Of a stretch of 64,000 nt of DNA, positions 54,738-63,580 are shown in pieces. The notes beneath the pieces are model-generated. The model had not been told where the DNA came from and made no database searches. It saw only the letters and a list, made by a program, of their open reading frames with translations. Every line of letters starts with the position of its first letter. Positions within the stretch are counted from its first letter, which is position 1. Made by a program: the position numbers and the translations under genes. Origin of the DNA: Salaquimonas sp041736675 (GTDB taxonomy: Bacteria; Pseudomonadota; Alphaproteobacteria; Rhizobiales; Rhizobiaceae); assembly GCA_041736675.1 (NCBI GenBank), contig JBGSTD010000047.1, positions 1-64,000 on the forward strand, written 5' to 3'.

Positions 54738-56025
54738 TCCCTTTACCCTCTCCATGATCATGATCGTGGTCCTTGCCGTCTGCGGGCTTTCTGTTGGGCT
54801 TGCCATGATGTGCGGTTCTTTCATCTATCTGATGATGAAAGGATTTGATCCTTCCATTGCATCTGAAACCCTTTTGCAGGGTCTCTTCAACGGCTACACA
54901 TTGCTGGCGATTCCGTTGTTCATTCTGGCCGCAGACCTGATGAACATCGGCAGTCTTGCTGACCGGCTGCTTCGCTTTTGTCAGGCGCTGGTCGGACGTT
55001 TCAGGGGTGGTCTCGGCCATGTCAATGTGGTCTCATCGGTGATCTTTTCCGGCATGTCCGGCTCGGCTGTTGCCGATGCGGTCGGAATGGGAAAGATCAT
55101 CATCACGATGATGACAAAGGACGGCAAATACACGCCGGGTTATGCGGCTGCAATCACCGCGGCAACAGCAACGATCGGCCCGATCATTCCGCCTTCGATC
55201 CCGATGGTTCTTTATGCCCTCGTATCCGACCAGTCTGTCGGCTATCTTTTTGCCGCAGGCATGGCGCCGGGATTGCTGATGGCATTCGCGATGGGCATGA
55301 TGAATTTTGTAATCGCACGCAAGAAAAACTTTCCAGTGGATGAAGCTGTGCCGCTTCGTGATTTACCGCGCATCACCTGGCAGGCACTCCCCGCGTTGAT
55401 GTTGCCGGTCATCCTGCTCGGCGGCATCTATGGCGGCATCACGACGCCTACAGAGGCAGCCGCCGTTGCAGCAGCTTATGCCCTGATCATTTCGATTGTG
55501 CTTTACCGATCTGTCACATTCAGCCAGTTCTGGAACACGCTGAAATCAGGATCGCGTTCTGCTGGTTCAATCGGGGTCCTGATTGCCGGGTCCCTGACCT
55601 TCAATTATGTGATTACCCGCGAAAATGTGCCAAATACCCTTGCTGATTACCTTGCCTATCTTGAACTTTCACAATTTGGATTTCTGATTGCAGTGAACCT
55701 TCTCGTCTTGCTGCTCGGCTGCGTACTTGAAGGCGGGGCAATCCTGCTGATTGTCGTTCCGCTTCTTATTCCCGCTGCGCAGGCGGTTGGTGTCGATCTT
55801 GTCCATTTCGGTGTTATCGTTGTTGTCAACGCGATGCTGGGATTGATCACCCCACCATACGGACTCCTGTTGTTCATAGTTGCCAGCATAACCCGGCAAC
55901 CCGTTGGAGCGGTTATCAAGGACATCTGGCCTTTTATTCTGGTTTTGCTGGCTGCTTTGGTGGTCATCACGTTTGTCCCTGATTTCGTACTTTTCCTACC
56001 CCGTTTGCTGGGCTATCAGGGTTAG
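54724..56025 (+). CDS. TRAP transporter large permease (DctM)
   Basis: 433 residues, about 12 transmembrane helices. DctM signatures: GYTLLAIPLFILAADLMN, FSGMSGSAVADAVGMGKI, ITAATATIGPIIPPSIPMV and LITPPYGLLLFIVASIT. Sodium-coupled permease that translocates the ligand from DctP. ATG at 54724 (or 54730) overlaps the end of dctQ; a longer reading upstream to 54487 lies inside dctQ and is rejected. Confidence 0.94.
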   Translation: MIMTDPFTLSMIMIVVLAVCGLSVGLAMMCGSFIYLMMKGFDPSIASETLLQGLFNGYTLLAIPLFILAADLMNIGSLADRLLRFCQALVGRFRGGLGHVNVVSSVIFSGMSGSAVADAVGMGKIIITMMTKDGKYTPGYAAAITAATATIGPIIPPSIPMVLYALVSDQSVGYLFAAGMAPGLLMAFAMGMMNFVIARKKNFPVDEAVPLRDLPRITWQALPALMLPVILLGGIYGGITTPTEAAAVAAAYALIISIVLYRSVTFSQFWNTLKSGSRSAGSIGVLIAGSLTFNYVITRENVPNTLADYLAYLELSQFGFLIAVNLLVLLLGCVLEGGAILLIVVPLLIPAAQAVGVDLVHFGVIVVVNAMLGLITPPYGLLLFIVASITRQPVGAVIKDIWPFILVLLAALVVITFVPDFVLFLPRLLGYQG

Positions 56026-56050
56026 GCTTGGAAATTATGAAATTAACTTT

Positions 56051-56070
56051 AGGCGACAAGTCGCCAAAAA
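56051..56070. terminator. short hairpin between dctM and lysR
   Basis: GGCGAC...GTCGCC forms a compact stem (GGCGA/TCGCC with a 4-base loop) followed by AAAAA on the plus strand, hence TTTTT before it on the minus strand. It lies between convergent genes and might act as a weak terminator. Confidence 0.3.
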
Positions 56071-56073
56071 CGG

Positions 56074-57009
56074 CTAATCGAGCAGACCGATCTCGTCGAG
56101 AATTGTCTCCTGACAGGCCTCGCGCAACAGCTTGATGAACCGGTTTTCACCCAAAAAAGCGATGTGGGCAAACCAGATGTTCATCGGCTCGACCGTTTCA
56201 AGAATGAGCTTGCCGATTTTCGGATCACCATCCTTGACACACCATTCCGGCACAATCGAATAACCCAGCCCGTGACCAACCATCGCCATGATCGACGTGG
56301 TTCCAGAGGTACTGATTGCAACACGCGGCAATTCACCAAACGCTTCTTTCAAAAAGTTCTCGGAACGCAGCCTTATCTTTTGCTCATTCTCATAGGTCAG
56401 GAAATCACGATTGCGGAAAAACTCCGGTGATGGCGCTGTTGAACCGGCTTTTACCCATTCACTTGGATAGACCAGTGCCAGCCGATAGGAAGCGATCAAT
56501 TGCTGCGAGGTGAGCGGGGTCGAAAAACTGCGCTCGCTGATGACCGCATCGAGTTCGCCCTCAATCATCATCCGTTCAAGGGTAACGTCCCGTTCATAAA
56601 ACTCCAGTTGGATATCACCGGCGCGACTGCCGAATCTTTGCAGGATCTGGGGAAAAAAATGATGAAACAATGCCTGGGGTAAGCCAACCCGCAATACTGA
56701 TCGCACATCGCGAAGCAGCAGGGAAATGCGCGAAAGTATGGTATCGAGTTCATCGCCCAGCGAGGCATGCAAAGCGTGGCCCTGGGGGGTGAGCATGATA
56801 TGGCGCGATCCCTTTTGGGGAAGGACCAGCCGGACACGATAGATCTGTTCGAGGCGCCGGACCTGGTTTGCTGCCGTCTGATAGGACATGTTGAGTTTCT
56901 TTGCTGCAGCTGAAAACGAACCTGTCTTTGCTACCAGATGAAAAGTCTGCAAAAGGGCAATATCGGTCCTGAACTGGCCTGACATGTCTTGGGCAGGTTT
57001 ATCGCTCAT
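56074..57009 (-). CDS. LysR-family transcription regulator
   Basis: 311 residues. Winged helix-turn-helix LQTFHLVAKTGSFSAAAKKLNMSYQTAANQVRRLE near the N-terminus and a periplasmic-binding-protein-like effector domain (VLRVGLPQALFHHFFPQIL). ATG 57009 with GAGGGG upstream preferred over 57093, which overlaps the next gene. Last gene of the minus-strand ABC-transporter operon and the likely activator of both divergent transcripts of this cluster. Confidence 0.9.
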   Translation of the reverse strand: MSDKPAQDMSGQFRTDIALLQTFHLVAKTGSFSAAAKKLNMSYQTAANQVRRLEQIYRVRLVLPQKGSRHIMLTPQGHALHASLGDELDTILSRISLLLRDVRSVLRVGLPQALFHHFFPQILQRFGSRAGDIQLEFYERDVTLERMMIEGELDAVISERSFSTPLTSQQLIASYRLALVYPSEWVKAGSTAPSPEFFRNRDFLTYENEQKIRLRSENFLKEAFGELPRVAISTSGTTSIMAMVGHGLGYSIVPEWCVKDGDPKIGKLILETVEPMNIWFAHIAFLGENRFIKLLREACQETILDEIGLLD

Positions 57010-57037
57010 TTCACACCCCTCGAGCTTTTGCATGCAC

Positions 57038-58117
57038 TCATATAACGAACATCGGACTTTCAGCCAACTCTGCCAAGGGGAAACTGTCTCCATAACGATG
57101 CCCAGCCAACGGGTGTGATGGCGAACATATCACATCAAGGACGGCGCATGCATGCACTGCTGATATCCGTGTGATTGTTGGTGTCCAGCCGCCTGCCGGA
57201 TTGGGCGTTGCCGCGAAGTGGCGCAATACAACCTCTTCTGCAGCATCCGGGGATTGCCGGTGAACAATGCGGATGATCGCCCTGTCGCGGTCCATCCTTG
57301 GCAGCGCATTGAGCAGAAGATTCTTGAGCGCATACAGACGCGTCTTGAATCCCATGTCATCGAGCAGGAATTGCATGTAGTCGAGATGGCCGGGGTAGCG
57401 AATTGTCTTGTAACTCAAGGATCGCAGTTGCCCCTCTTTTTCGTGGATCATCGCGTCAAGTGAACCAGCAGTGGAAAAGACCTCCAAGGATTCGCCCTCT
57501 ACTTCGATTTTTGAATATCCGCTCAGCGGCAGGGATTCGATAATCTTCCCATCCCGCAAGGCGATACACGGCCTTGTATACTCGCTGATCAATCCCTCGA
57601 CACCCCACATATTGGCATATCCGAGCCTGCCCAAACGTTCGGCGGGCAAAACACCAACCTGCAATTCGATCTGCGATTGCGGACCAGCCTTCTCAATCGC
57701 TTCCCTCAACAGGGCGGTGACATAGCCAGGCGCAAAGCCACAGGAGGTGACGAAACTCTTGTTTGCACCCTCTGCGATTTGTGCGATCCGGGGCGCCTCG
57801 GACGTATCATCGGCGACATTGACATAGTGACATCCGGCTGAACGTGCCGCCTCTGCCACCTCAATATAGCAGGAAGGCGCTGCGCATAGCACTGCAGACG
57901 CTTCCGGTAGCGTCCTGCGTAAAAAGTCCGGCAATGAAAACCCGACCTCGGCTGTTTCAATTCCGGGCTCTGTTGCAGAAAGCGCATCGTGATCAATGTC
58001 GGCAAGGAGAGGGCTGAAGCGGCCATCGCGGGCAAGTATGGAAGCCGACTGACGACCTATCCGGCCTGCACCGACAATCACAATCCGCATCTTTTTATCC
58101 AAACCGGGAAGGGTCAT
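57038..58117 (-). CDS. saccharopine dehydrogenase-like NAD(P)-binding protein
   Basis: 359 residues. Rossmann motif MRIVIVGAGRIGRQSASIL, then SCGFAPGYVTALLREAI and AMWGVEGLISEY-like NMWGVEGLISEY; the architecture matches saccharopine dehydrogenase and lysine 6-dehydrogenase-type enzymes that act on amino acids or on their imine derivatives. The start is ambiguous (58117, 58132, 58144). It follows the ABC ATPase gene directly, with overlapping ends, indicating that the same substrate is imported and then processed. Substrate not determinable. Confidence 0.78.
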   Translation of the reverse strand: MTLPGLDKKMRIVIVGAGRIGRQSASILARDGRFSPLLADIDHDALSATEPGIETAEVGFSLPDFLRRTLPEASAVLCAAPSCYIEVAEAARSAGCHYVNVADDTSEAPRIAQIAEGANKSFVTSCGFAPGYVTALLREAIEKAGPQSQIELQVGVLPAERLGRLGYANMWGVEGLISEYTRPCIALRDGKIIESLPLSGYSKIEVEGESLEVFSTAGSLDAMIHEKEGQLRSLSYKTIRYPGHLDYMQFLLDDMGFKTRLYALKNLLLNALPRMDRDRAIIRIVHRQSPDAAEEVVLRHFAATPNPAGGWTPTITRISAVHACAVLDVICSPSHPLAGHRYGDSFPLAELAESPMFVI

Positions 58118-58124
58118 TGATTTC

Positions 58125-58889
58125 TCACGCATGAAATCTGGCAAGGAAGGATTTCAGCCGCTCGGTCTTGGGCGAACGCAGAATTTCCTCAGGTGTCCCG
58201 ACTTCAGCGATCCGTCCCGCCTCCATGAAAACAACGCGGCTGGCAACATCCGCGGCAAAAGCCATTTCGTGCGTTACCAGAACCATCGTCATGCCGTCTG
58301 CAGCAAGCTTGCGGATAACCTGGAGGACTTCTCCCACCAGTTCGGGATCGAGTGCACTGGTCACCTCGTCGAGCAATATCATTTCAGGTTTCATGGCAAG
58401 CGCGCGGGCAATGGCCACTCGCTGTTTTTGCCCGCCGGACAACTGTGAAGGATAGGCATCATACTTGTCAGAAAGGCCGACCTGGTCCAATTGCGTTCTG
58501 GCAAAAGCCTCGGCTTCGGCGCGTTGCTGTTTTAAAACCTTGATGGGACCAATCGCGACGTTCTGGAGAACCGTCAAATGGGGAAACAGATTGAAATGCT
58601 GAAACACCATGCCTACCTGGCGGCGCAGTTCACCCGTTCCAACATTGCCGCCCTTGCTTTTGAAACCGTTGCCAACCTCGCGATCCTGGAAACGCACGAT
58701 ACCGTCACTCGGCGTTTCCATACGGTTTAGACAGCGAATCAATGTCGACTTGCCGGATCCCGAGGGGCCGATGATTCCCAGAACCTCGCCGGGCATGACG
58801 TCAATATTGATATCCTTCAGAGCATGCAGCGTGCCGAAATGCTTGTTCAGCCCGCGTACTGACATGACTGGTTGTAGAGACTTGTTCAT
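58125..58889 (-). CDS. polar amino acid ABC transporter, ATP-binding protein
   Basis: 254 residues. Walker A GPSGSGKSTLIRC, signature LSGGQKQRVAIARALA, Walker B MILLDEVTSALDPE, H-loop VTHEM. Closest to GlnQ/HisP/ArtP-type amino acid importers. ATG 58889 with AAGGAA before it preferred over 58910. Encoded between permease and saccharopine-dehydrogenase-like gene. Confidence 0.95.
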   Translation of the reverse strand: MNKSLQPVMSVRGLNKHFGTLHALKDINIDVMPGEVLGIIGPSGSGKSTLIRCLNRMETPSDGIVRFQDREVGNGFKSKGGNVGTGELRRQVGMVFQHFNLFPHLTVLQNVAIGPIKVLKQQRAEAEAFARTQLDQVGLSDKYDAYPSQLSGGQKQRVAIARALAMKPEMILLDEVTSALDPELVGEVLQVIRKLAADGMTMVLVTHEMAFAADVASRVVFMEAGRIAEVGTPEEILRSPKTERLKSFLARFHA

Positions 58890-58906
58890 CGGGGGTTCCT
58901 TCCTGT

Positions 58907-59569
58907 TCAATCGCTTCGCCGCATGCGCCGCTCATACATGTCGGCAAACTGGGTCAGCGGGAAAAGCAGGACGAAATACATGATCCCTGCAAGGGTGTAA
59001 GCTTCAAGCGGACGATAGGTCTCGCTATTTACGACCGAGGTCATGTAAGTGAGTTCGGCTATTGAAATGGCATATAGAAGCGAGGTGTTTTTCACCTGAA
59101 TGACAGACTGGTTTATAAATGCAGGCATCATTTTCTTGACTGCCTGCGGCAGCACAATATAGCGCATGGTCTGGAAGGCAGACATTCCGACCGCCAGCGA
59201 TGCCTCGGTCTGCCCCTTGTCGATGGCGTTGATACCACCCCTGAAAATCTCTGCGTAAAACGAACCGACATAGAGCGACAGCATCAACAGGCCGGCGGCA
59301 GTGTTGCTGATTGTAAATCCCAGCAGCAAGGGCAGTGCGTAATAGGCCCAAAGGATCTGCATCAAAAGCGGAGTGCACCGGAAAATTTCCTGGTAGCTGC
59401 GAGCGAGAATGCGCAGCACAGCAAAACGAGAAAGACGCGCAAATGCCACCAGCAGACCGATGACGCCACCAATCGCGATCGAGCCGATGGTGTAGAGGAA
59501 AGTTGTCCAGATACCGACAAGGAACAAATCGAAAGATTGCAGTACGGTATAAAAATCCCAGTGGTACAC
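58907..59569 (-). CDS. polar amino acid ABC transporter, permease
   Basis: 220 residues with five to six helices; the HisM/GlnP-type motif EIFRGGINAIDKGQTEASLAVGM (EAA loop) contacts the ATPase. GTG at 59569 is preceded by GAGGG. A single permease gene probably forms a homodimer. Confidence 0.93.
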   Translation of the reverse strand: MYHWDFYTVLQSFDLFLVGIWTTFLYTIGSIAIGGVIGLLVAFARLSRFAVLRILARSYQEIFRCTPLLMQILWAYYALPLLLGFTISNTAAGLLMLSLYVGSFYAEIFRGGINAIDKGQTEASLAVGMSAFQTMRYIVLPQAVKKMMPAFINQSVIQVKNTSLLYAISIAELTYMTSVVNSETYRPLEAYTLAGIMYFVLLFPLTQFADMYERRMRRSD

Positions 59570-59673
59570 GGCTTTTCCCTCTGTTGCTGGCCCTTTTTGT
59601 ACTGCTTTTGCTGTCAGCAGTAATGGTGCGGGCGAATGCGACTACACGTCCGCACCATCGGCTTGAAGCGGGA

Positions 59674-60510
59674 TCAGCCGTTGATGTCAAACCCGGCAGG
59701 CAGATCTTCCAGGCTGATACCGAAGGGTTCGAGGCCTTTCAGGATCCATGTCTGGTTATTGCCGACGCGGCGGTTGTAATCTGCCCATGCAGATACAAAC
59801 TTCTTGAACGTCTCGTCAGCTGCATAGTTGATGCCAATAACGGATGGCGAAGAAAGGATCGGTTGCGGCACGTAAACCTTGCCGACCTCCGCGTTTTTCT
59901 TGGTCATCACCATGCCGTTAAAGACAGTGTTGATGATCGCATCTGCCTTGCCGGTGGTAACAGCAATCAGAGCCTCGTCACGGGTCTTGAAGCGAAGAAT
60001 GTTGGCTTTCGGCAGATAGGCCTTGGTGATCTGGTCCTGAGACGAACCAAGGTCGACGGCGATTGTGACAGCCGGATCATTCAGTTCTGCCCAGCTTTTG
60101 CCTGCAAGCTCGGGCTTGGGAGAAATGATGACGAAACTGTTGTAGTAGGTTGGCGCCGAAAAATGAACTGACAGCGCGCGTTTGGGCAAAGCTGTAAGAG
60201 CGAATGCGACATCAACCTTGCCGGACTGCACGTCAAGAATCGAGTTTGCCCAACTGGATTCTACGACTTCAAGTGTCACTCCCAATTCGTTGGCCATGTC
60301 GCGGCCCATTTCTACTGCAAAGCCTCTCCATTCGTTGGTACGCGGATCCTTCGAGAAATACGGATCCTCGCCGAGTATCCCTGCCATGCGCAACACGCCA
60401 CGACCGCGGATTTCATCTACCGTTGCCTGTTGGGCCATTGATGACACGGTGGTTGCGACCATCGCTACGACTGCCACGAATACGGCAACCAATTGTTTTA
60501 ACAAAGACAT
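59674..60510 (-). CDS. polar amino acid ABC transporter, substrate-binding protein
   Basis: 278 residues with signal peptide (LLKQLVAVFVAVVAMVATTVSSMAQQ). The extracellular SBP_bac_3 domain has WRGFAVEMGRDMANELGV, VDVAFALTALPKRA and ANKFVSAW-like tail; ligand likely an amino acid or opine. ATG 60510 with GAGGGA upstream preferred over 60585. Divergent from the dehydrogenase trio. Confidence 0.93.
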   Translation of the reverse strand: MSLLKQLVAVFVAVVAMVATTVSSMAQQATVDEIRGRGVLRMAGILGEDPYFSKDPRTNEWRGFAVEMGRDMANELGVTLEVVESSWANSILDVQSGKVDVAFALTALPKRALSVHFSAPTYYNSFVIISPKPELAGKSWAELNDPAVTIAVDLGSSQDQITKAYLPKANILRFKTRDEALIAVTTGKADAIINTVFNGMVMTKKNAEVGKVYVPQPILSSPSVIGINYAADETFKKFVSAWADYNRRVGNNQTWILKGLEPFGISLEDLPAGFDING

Positions 60511-60632
60511 GTTCTTGCTCCCTCTATCCTCTCCAGAGGCGACCCTTCCGGCCGCCAGGGTTTCCGCCCTTGCGGATGGCGACAAGCAAGCCAGAGCAAT
60601 CCCTGCACGGCAATGGAAAAGAATCGCCGGAA

Positions 60633-60650
60633 ATACAACAGAATTTGTAT
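60633..60650. promoter_or_regulatory. inverted repeat, candidate LysR-type operator
   Basis: ATACAACAGAATTTGTAT carries the 6-bp arms ATACAA/TTGTAT separated by 6 bases, in the 334-base gap between the divergent ABC and dehydrogenase transcripts. LysR sites usually look like ATAC-N7-GTAT; the spacing here is N10, so this is a candidate only. Confidence 0.4.
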
Positions 60651-60844
60651 CTCCATATCACCCGTAGCACCCAAAGGGTATTTATTGCACGCCTAAAGCG
60701 CCCAAGAACACTCAAATCAATCAATGCTGCAAAAAATATTGTATTTATGCGTGTTCTTTTATATGGCCTGCAACGCCGCAGATGCCTACCGTTCATCGAA
60801 CTAAATCAACCCATCGGTTAGCTTGGAAAGGCAGACTCGAAAAA

Positions 60845-62047
60845 ATGTCCGGTAGCGGAGCGGTCTCCCGATATGATGTGATTGTTGCCGGTGCCGGCAT
60901 TGTCGGTGCGTCGGTAGCCTGGCATATTGCACGCTCGGGAATGCGGGTCGCAATTGTCGATGCCATCGGTCCTGCAGCGGCCGCATCCGGTGCAGCAGAC
61001 GGATCGGTTTCCGTAGCTTCAAAAAAACCCGGCCCCTCCGCACGGCTTGCGTCGGAATCGCTGAAGCACACCATTTCGCTGGCAGGCGCCGGTTCTCCCT
61101 TGCAGGGCTTGTTTCACAGCCGTCCTTCCTATTTCTATGCGACATGCAGGGAAGAGGAAGAAGCCCTTGATGATCTTCGCAATAAGCTGAAGAACCTGGC
61201 CGGACCGGTGCGGATCAGGGCAGACGGTCCCGGGCCATCGATCCTTCCAGGTATTGCCTCATTTGCCAGCAGGATGATCGAAATCTCGGGGGAAGGGCAC
61301 ATGCTCGGTTATCAAGCCGTTGGGGCCTATCTGCGGTCGGCAGGCGAGCGATTGACCAAATACTGGCCTGCGAGAATAAAGTCTTTTTCCACCGGATCGC
61401 CCCTCATATCTGTTTATGTTGATAAAGCTGGGCAAAGCGAACTGGAACTTCAGGCTCCGGTTCTGGTGGTGGCGCTCGGCCTTGGTTCTCAAAATCTGTT
61501 GCCCGGATTGCCGTTGCGCGCGCGCGCGGGGCAATTGATTGTGACTGATGCTGAAGAAAAACCGGACCTACCCGGAATTCTGACTGCGGCCTCCTACCTC
61601 GTTCAAAAAACAAGTTCTTCCATCTACAGTCCGAGGCCACCTTCGGTCATTGATCCGCTGAGAACCGGTCAATATCTGATTGGTTCGAGCCGCGAGGAGC
61701 ATGGCGATCCGATGCAAACCGACTTCGAAACAGTGCAACGTCTTTTACGCAGCGCTGCCGATGTCTGGCCAGCGATACGTAACCGCAGGGTTTTGCGGGT
61801 GTTTGCCGGGGTGCGGGCGGCAACCGCCGACGGATTGCCAATCTTTGGCGCTATGCCAGATGCGCCAGGCGTTATTGTTGCGACCGGCTTTGAAGGTGAC
61901 GGCATCTGTCTCTCAGCGCTTGCCGGACGAGAAGTGGCAAGGCTGGTCGAGGGGAAAGAAACACCCGATGCCATTTGCAATGATCTTGCTGCCTTGTCGC
62001 CTGAACGGTTTTTTGAACTTCGCGCAACAGCCGGAGGCTCCCAATGA
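60845..62047 (+). CDS. FAD-dependent oxidoreductase, DadA/HcnC-like subunit
   Basis: 400 residues. FAD-binding fold YDVIVAGAGIVGASVAWHIA, then DAIGPAAAASGAADGSVSV; C-terminus has GVRAATADGLPIFGAMP and VATGFEGDGICLSALAGREVARLVEG. It belongs to the DAO/DadA amino-acid dehydrogenase superfamily, and as first gene of a 2Fe-2S / pyridine-disulfide oxidoreductase series corresponds to HcnC or the beta subunit of opine and hydroxyproline dehydrogenases. Overlaps the next gene by ATGA. Confidence 0.87.
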   Translation: MSGSGAVSRYDVIVAGAGIVGASVAWHIARSGMRVAIVDAIGPAAAASGAADGSVSVASKKPGPSARLASESLKHTISLAGAGSPLQGLFHSRPSYFYATCREEEEALDDLRNKLKNLAGPVRIRADGPGPSILPGIASFASRMIEISGEGHMLGYQAVGAYLRSAGERLTKYWPARIKSFSTGSPLISVYVDKAGQSELELQAPVLVVALGLGSQNLLPGLPLRARAGQLIVTDAEEKPDLPGILTAASYLVQKTSSSIYSPRPPSVIDPLRTGQYLIGSSREEHGDPMQTDFETVQRLLRSAADVWPAIRNRRVLRVFAGVRAATADGLPIFGAMPDAPGVIVATGFEGDGICLSALAGREVARLVEGKETPDAICNDLAALSPERFFELRATAGGSQ

Positions 62048-62301
62048 GAGGAACTATTTACTGGAATGGGAAACCGATACCGTTTCAAAAGGGCGAGACG
62101 GTTTCTGCTGCGCTCAACAAGGCGGGCATAGGTTTTCTCGGCGTTGCCCCGTCAGGCCAATCAAGGGCACTCTTTTGTGGTATTGGCCAATGTCAGGGCT
62201 GTCTGGTTTCCCTCAACGGTCGTCTGGTCGAATCCTGCCTGCAACCTGCCCTCGACGGCATGCGACTTGAAGGTGCAAGCAGAGGAGATACAAGTGTCTG
62301 A
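62044..62301 (+). CDS. 2Fe-2S ferredoxin-like subunit (HcnA-like)
   Basis: 85 residues. Cysteines C45, C50, C53 and C65 in CGIGQCQGC...C form a 2Fe-2S ferredoxin-like site. Starts with ATGA coupling to the first subunit and is 8 bases into the next gene. Homologous small subunits (HcnA, OoxA N-part, LhpE-like) carry electrons from the FAD centre. Confidence 0.9.
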   Translation: MRGTIYWNGKPIPFQKGETVSAALNKAGIGFLGVAPSGQSRALFCGIGQCQGCLVSLNGRLVESCLQPALDGMRLEGASRGDTSV

Positions 62302-63577
62302 TCAGCCGGTTCTCATCATTGGTGCTGGCGTGGCTGGTCTCTCGGCGGCAATCGCGCTCGCTGAAGCGGGACTGCGTTCAATTGTAGTCGACCAGGCAAT
62401 CCTGCCGGGCGGCATGATCCACAGGCAACCCATGGAGGGCGGCATCACCAAAATCAGTTCGGCGACCCTGCGCAAGCAGTGGCAACAAATCAGCAACGAA
62501 CTGCGAAGGCATGCCACGCTCATTACGGTCTTGAACCAGCACCGATATTGCGGCGTTGATCATACAGGCCAAGCAATGGTTTCAGGAGCGGCGGGTTTTT
62601 TCATGAGGCCAAGGGGCCTGATCCTTGCCACTGGCGCCATTGAACGTGTGCGACCGCGCCAGGGTTGGACGCTTCGCGGTGTTCAGACAGCGGGCAGCAT
62701 CCAGATACATTTGAAGACGAATGGCGAAGCGCCAGCGCGGCGCATCCTGATTGCTGGGTCCGGTCCGCTGTTGTTTGCAGTCGGCGCACAACTCGCAAAT
62801 GCAGGAACGCCCCCCGTTGCCATTATTGAAGCAGGCCACCCTTTTGCAAATTCGATGAACGCATTGACGCTTCCGGTAGCCTATCTGCGCGAGGCTGCCG
62901 GCTATATCGCAACTCTATTGCGCCACCGTGTGCCGATCATGACTGGTGCGCAAGTCAGCCGGATTGAAACGGACGTTGAAGGATTGGCTGCTACGATCGA
63001 GACCCGAAAAGGTACCTGCTCCTTTACGGCTGATCTCATCGGTCTTCATGACGGAATATCATCAAACGATTACGGCGCACCTGATTGCTCGGTTGTTCCG
63101 GTACTCAAGGCCGGTGACTGCCGCGAACCGCTTGGCGCGCGCGCTGCAGCACTTGATGGCCGCCATGTTGGTGAGGTGCTTTCGGCCAGGCTGCAAGGCC
63201 GCAATGAACCGCTACCGCCTGCAGGGATTGAAACGGAACGAAAAGCCCAGGCCCACCTTAAGCGGATATATACAAGGAATGAAATCTCACAGCTTTTCGC
63301 ACTTCCAAGCAGCACGGTGATTTGCCGCTGCGAAAACCGGACCCTTGATGACCTGCGAAATTTGGGTGACCAACCCACCGAACGGGAACTGAGGCTCGAA
63401 GGCCGCTTTGGCATGGGCGCCTGTCAGGGACGGTTTTGCGGCGAATGGGTCAACCAACTGATCAATTCTGAAACCGGAAAAACCGGCATCGGAGCTGCGC
63501 GCTGGCCGGTTCGTCCTGTTTCCATTGCCGAAATTCTCGACGCCAAACCTTCGTCGATCCACCTCCGAGGAGAATGA
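62294..63577 (+). CDS. NAD(P)/FAD-dependent oxidoreductase subunit (HcnB-like)
   Basis: 427 residues. Two dinucleotide-binding folds: VLIIGAGVAGLSAAIALAEAG and RILIAGSGPLLFAVGAQLA; a BFD-like 2Fe-2S module near the C-terminus has ICRCENRTLDDLRN and GMGACQGRFCG. Family: alpha subunit of HcnABC, opine oxidase and D-hydroxyproline dehydrogenase complexes. GTG at 62294 is preceded by AGAGGAG; a longer reading to 62144 overlaps the 2Fe-2S gene and is rejected. Confidence 0.9.
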   Translation: MSDQPVLIIGAGVAGLSAAIALAEAGLRSIVVDQAILPGGMIHRQPMEGGITKISSATLRKQWQQISNELRRHATLITVLNQHRYCGVDHTGQAMVSGAAGFFMRPRGLILATGAIERVRPRQGWTLRGVQTAGSIQIHLKTNGEAPARRILIAGSGPLLFAVGAQLANAGTPPVAIIEAGHPFANSMNALTLPVAYLREAAGYIATLLRHRVPIMTGAQVSRIETDVEGLAATIETRKGTCSFTADLIGLHDGISSNDYGAPDCSVVPVLKAGDCREPLGARAAALDGRHVGEVLSARLQGRNEPLPPAGIETERKAQAHLKRIYTRNEISQLFALPSSTVICRCENRTLDDLRNLGDQPTERELRLEGRFGMGACQGRFCGEWVNQLINSETGKTGIGAARWPVRPVSIAEILDAKPSSIHLRGE

Positions 63578-63580
63578 ACC

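Noticed and set aside
62144..62293. Extended N-terminus for the HcnB-like subunit
   Set aside because: Overlaps the 2Fe-2S gene; the GTG at 62294 has a good ribosome site and starts directly before the dinucleotide-binding fold.
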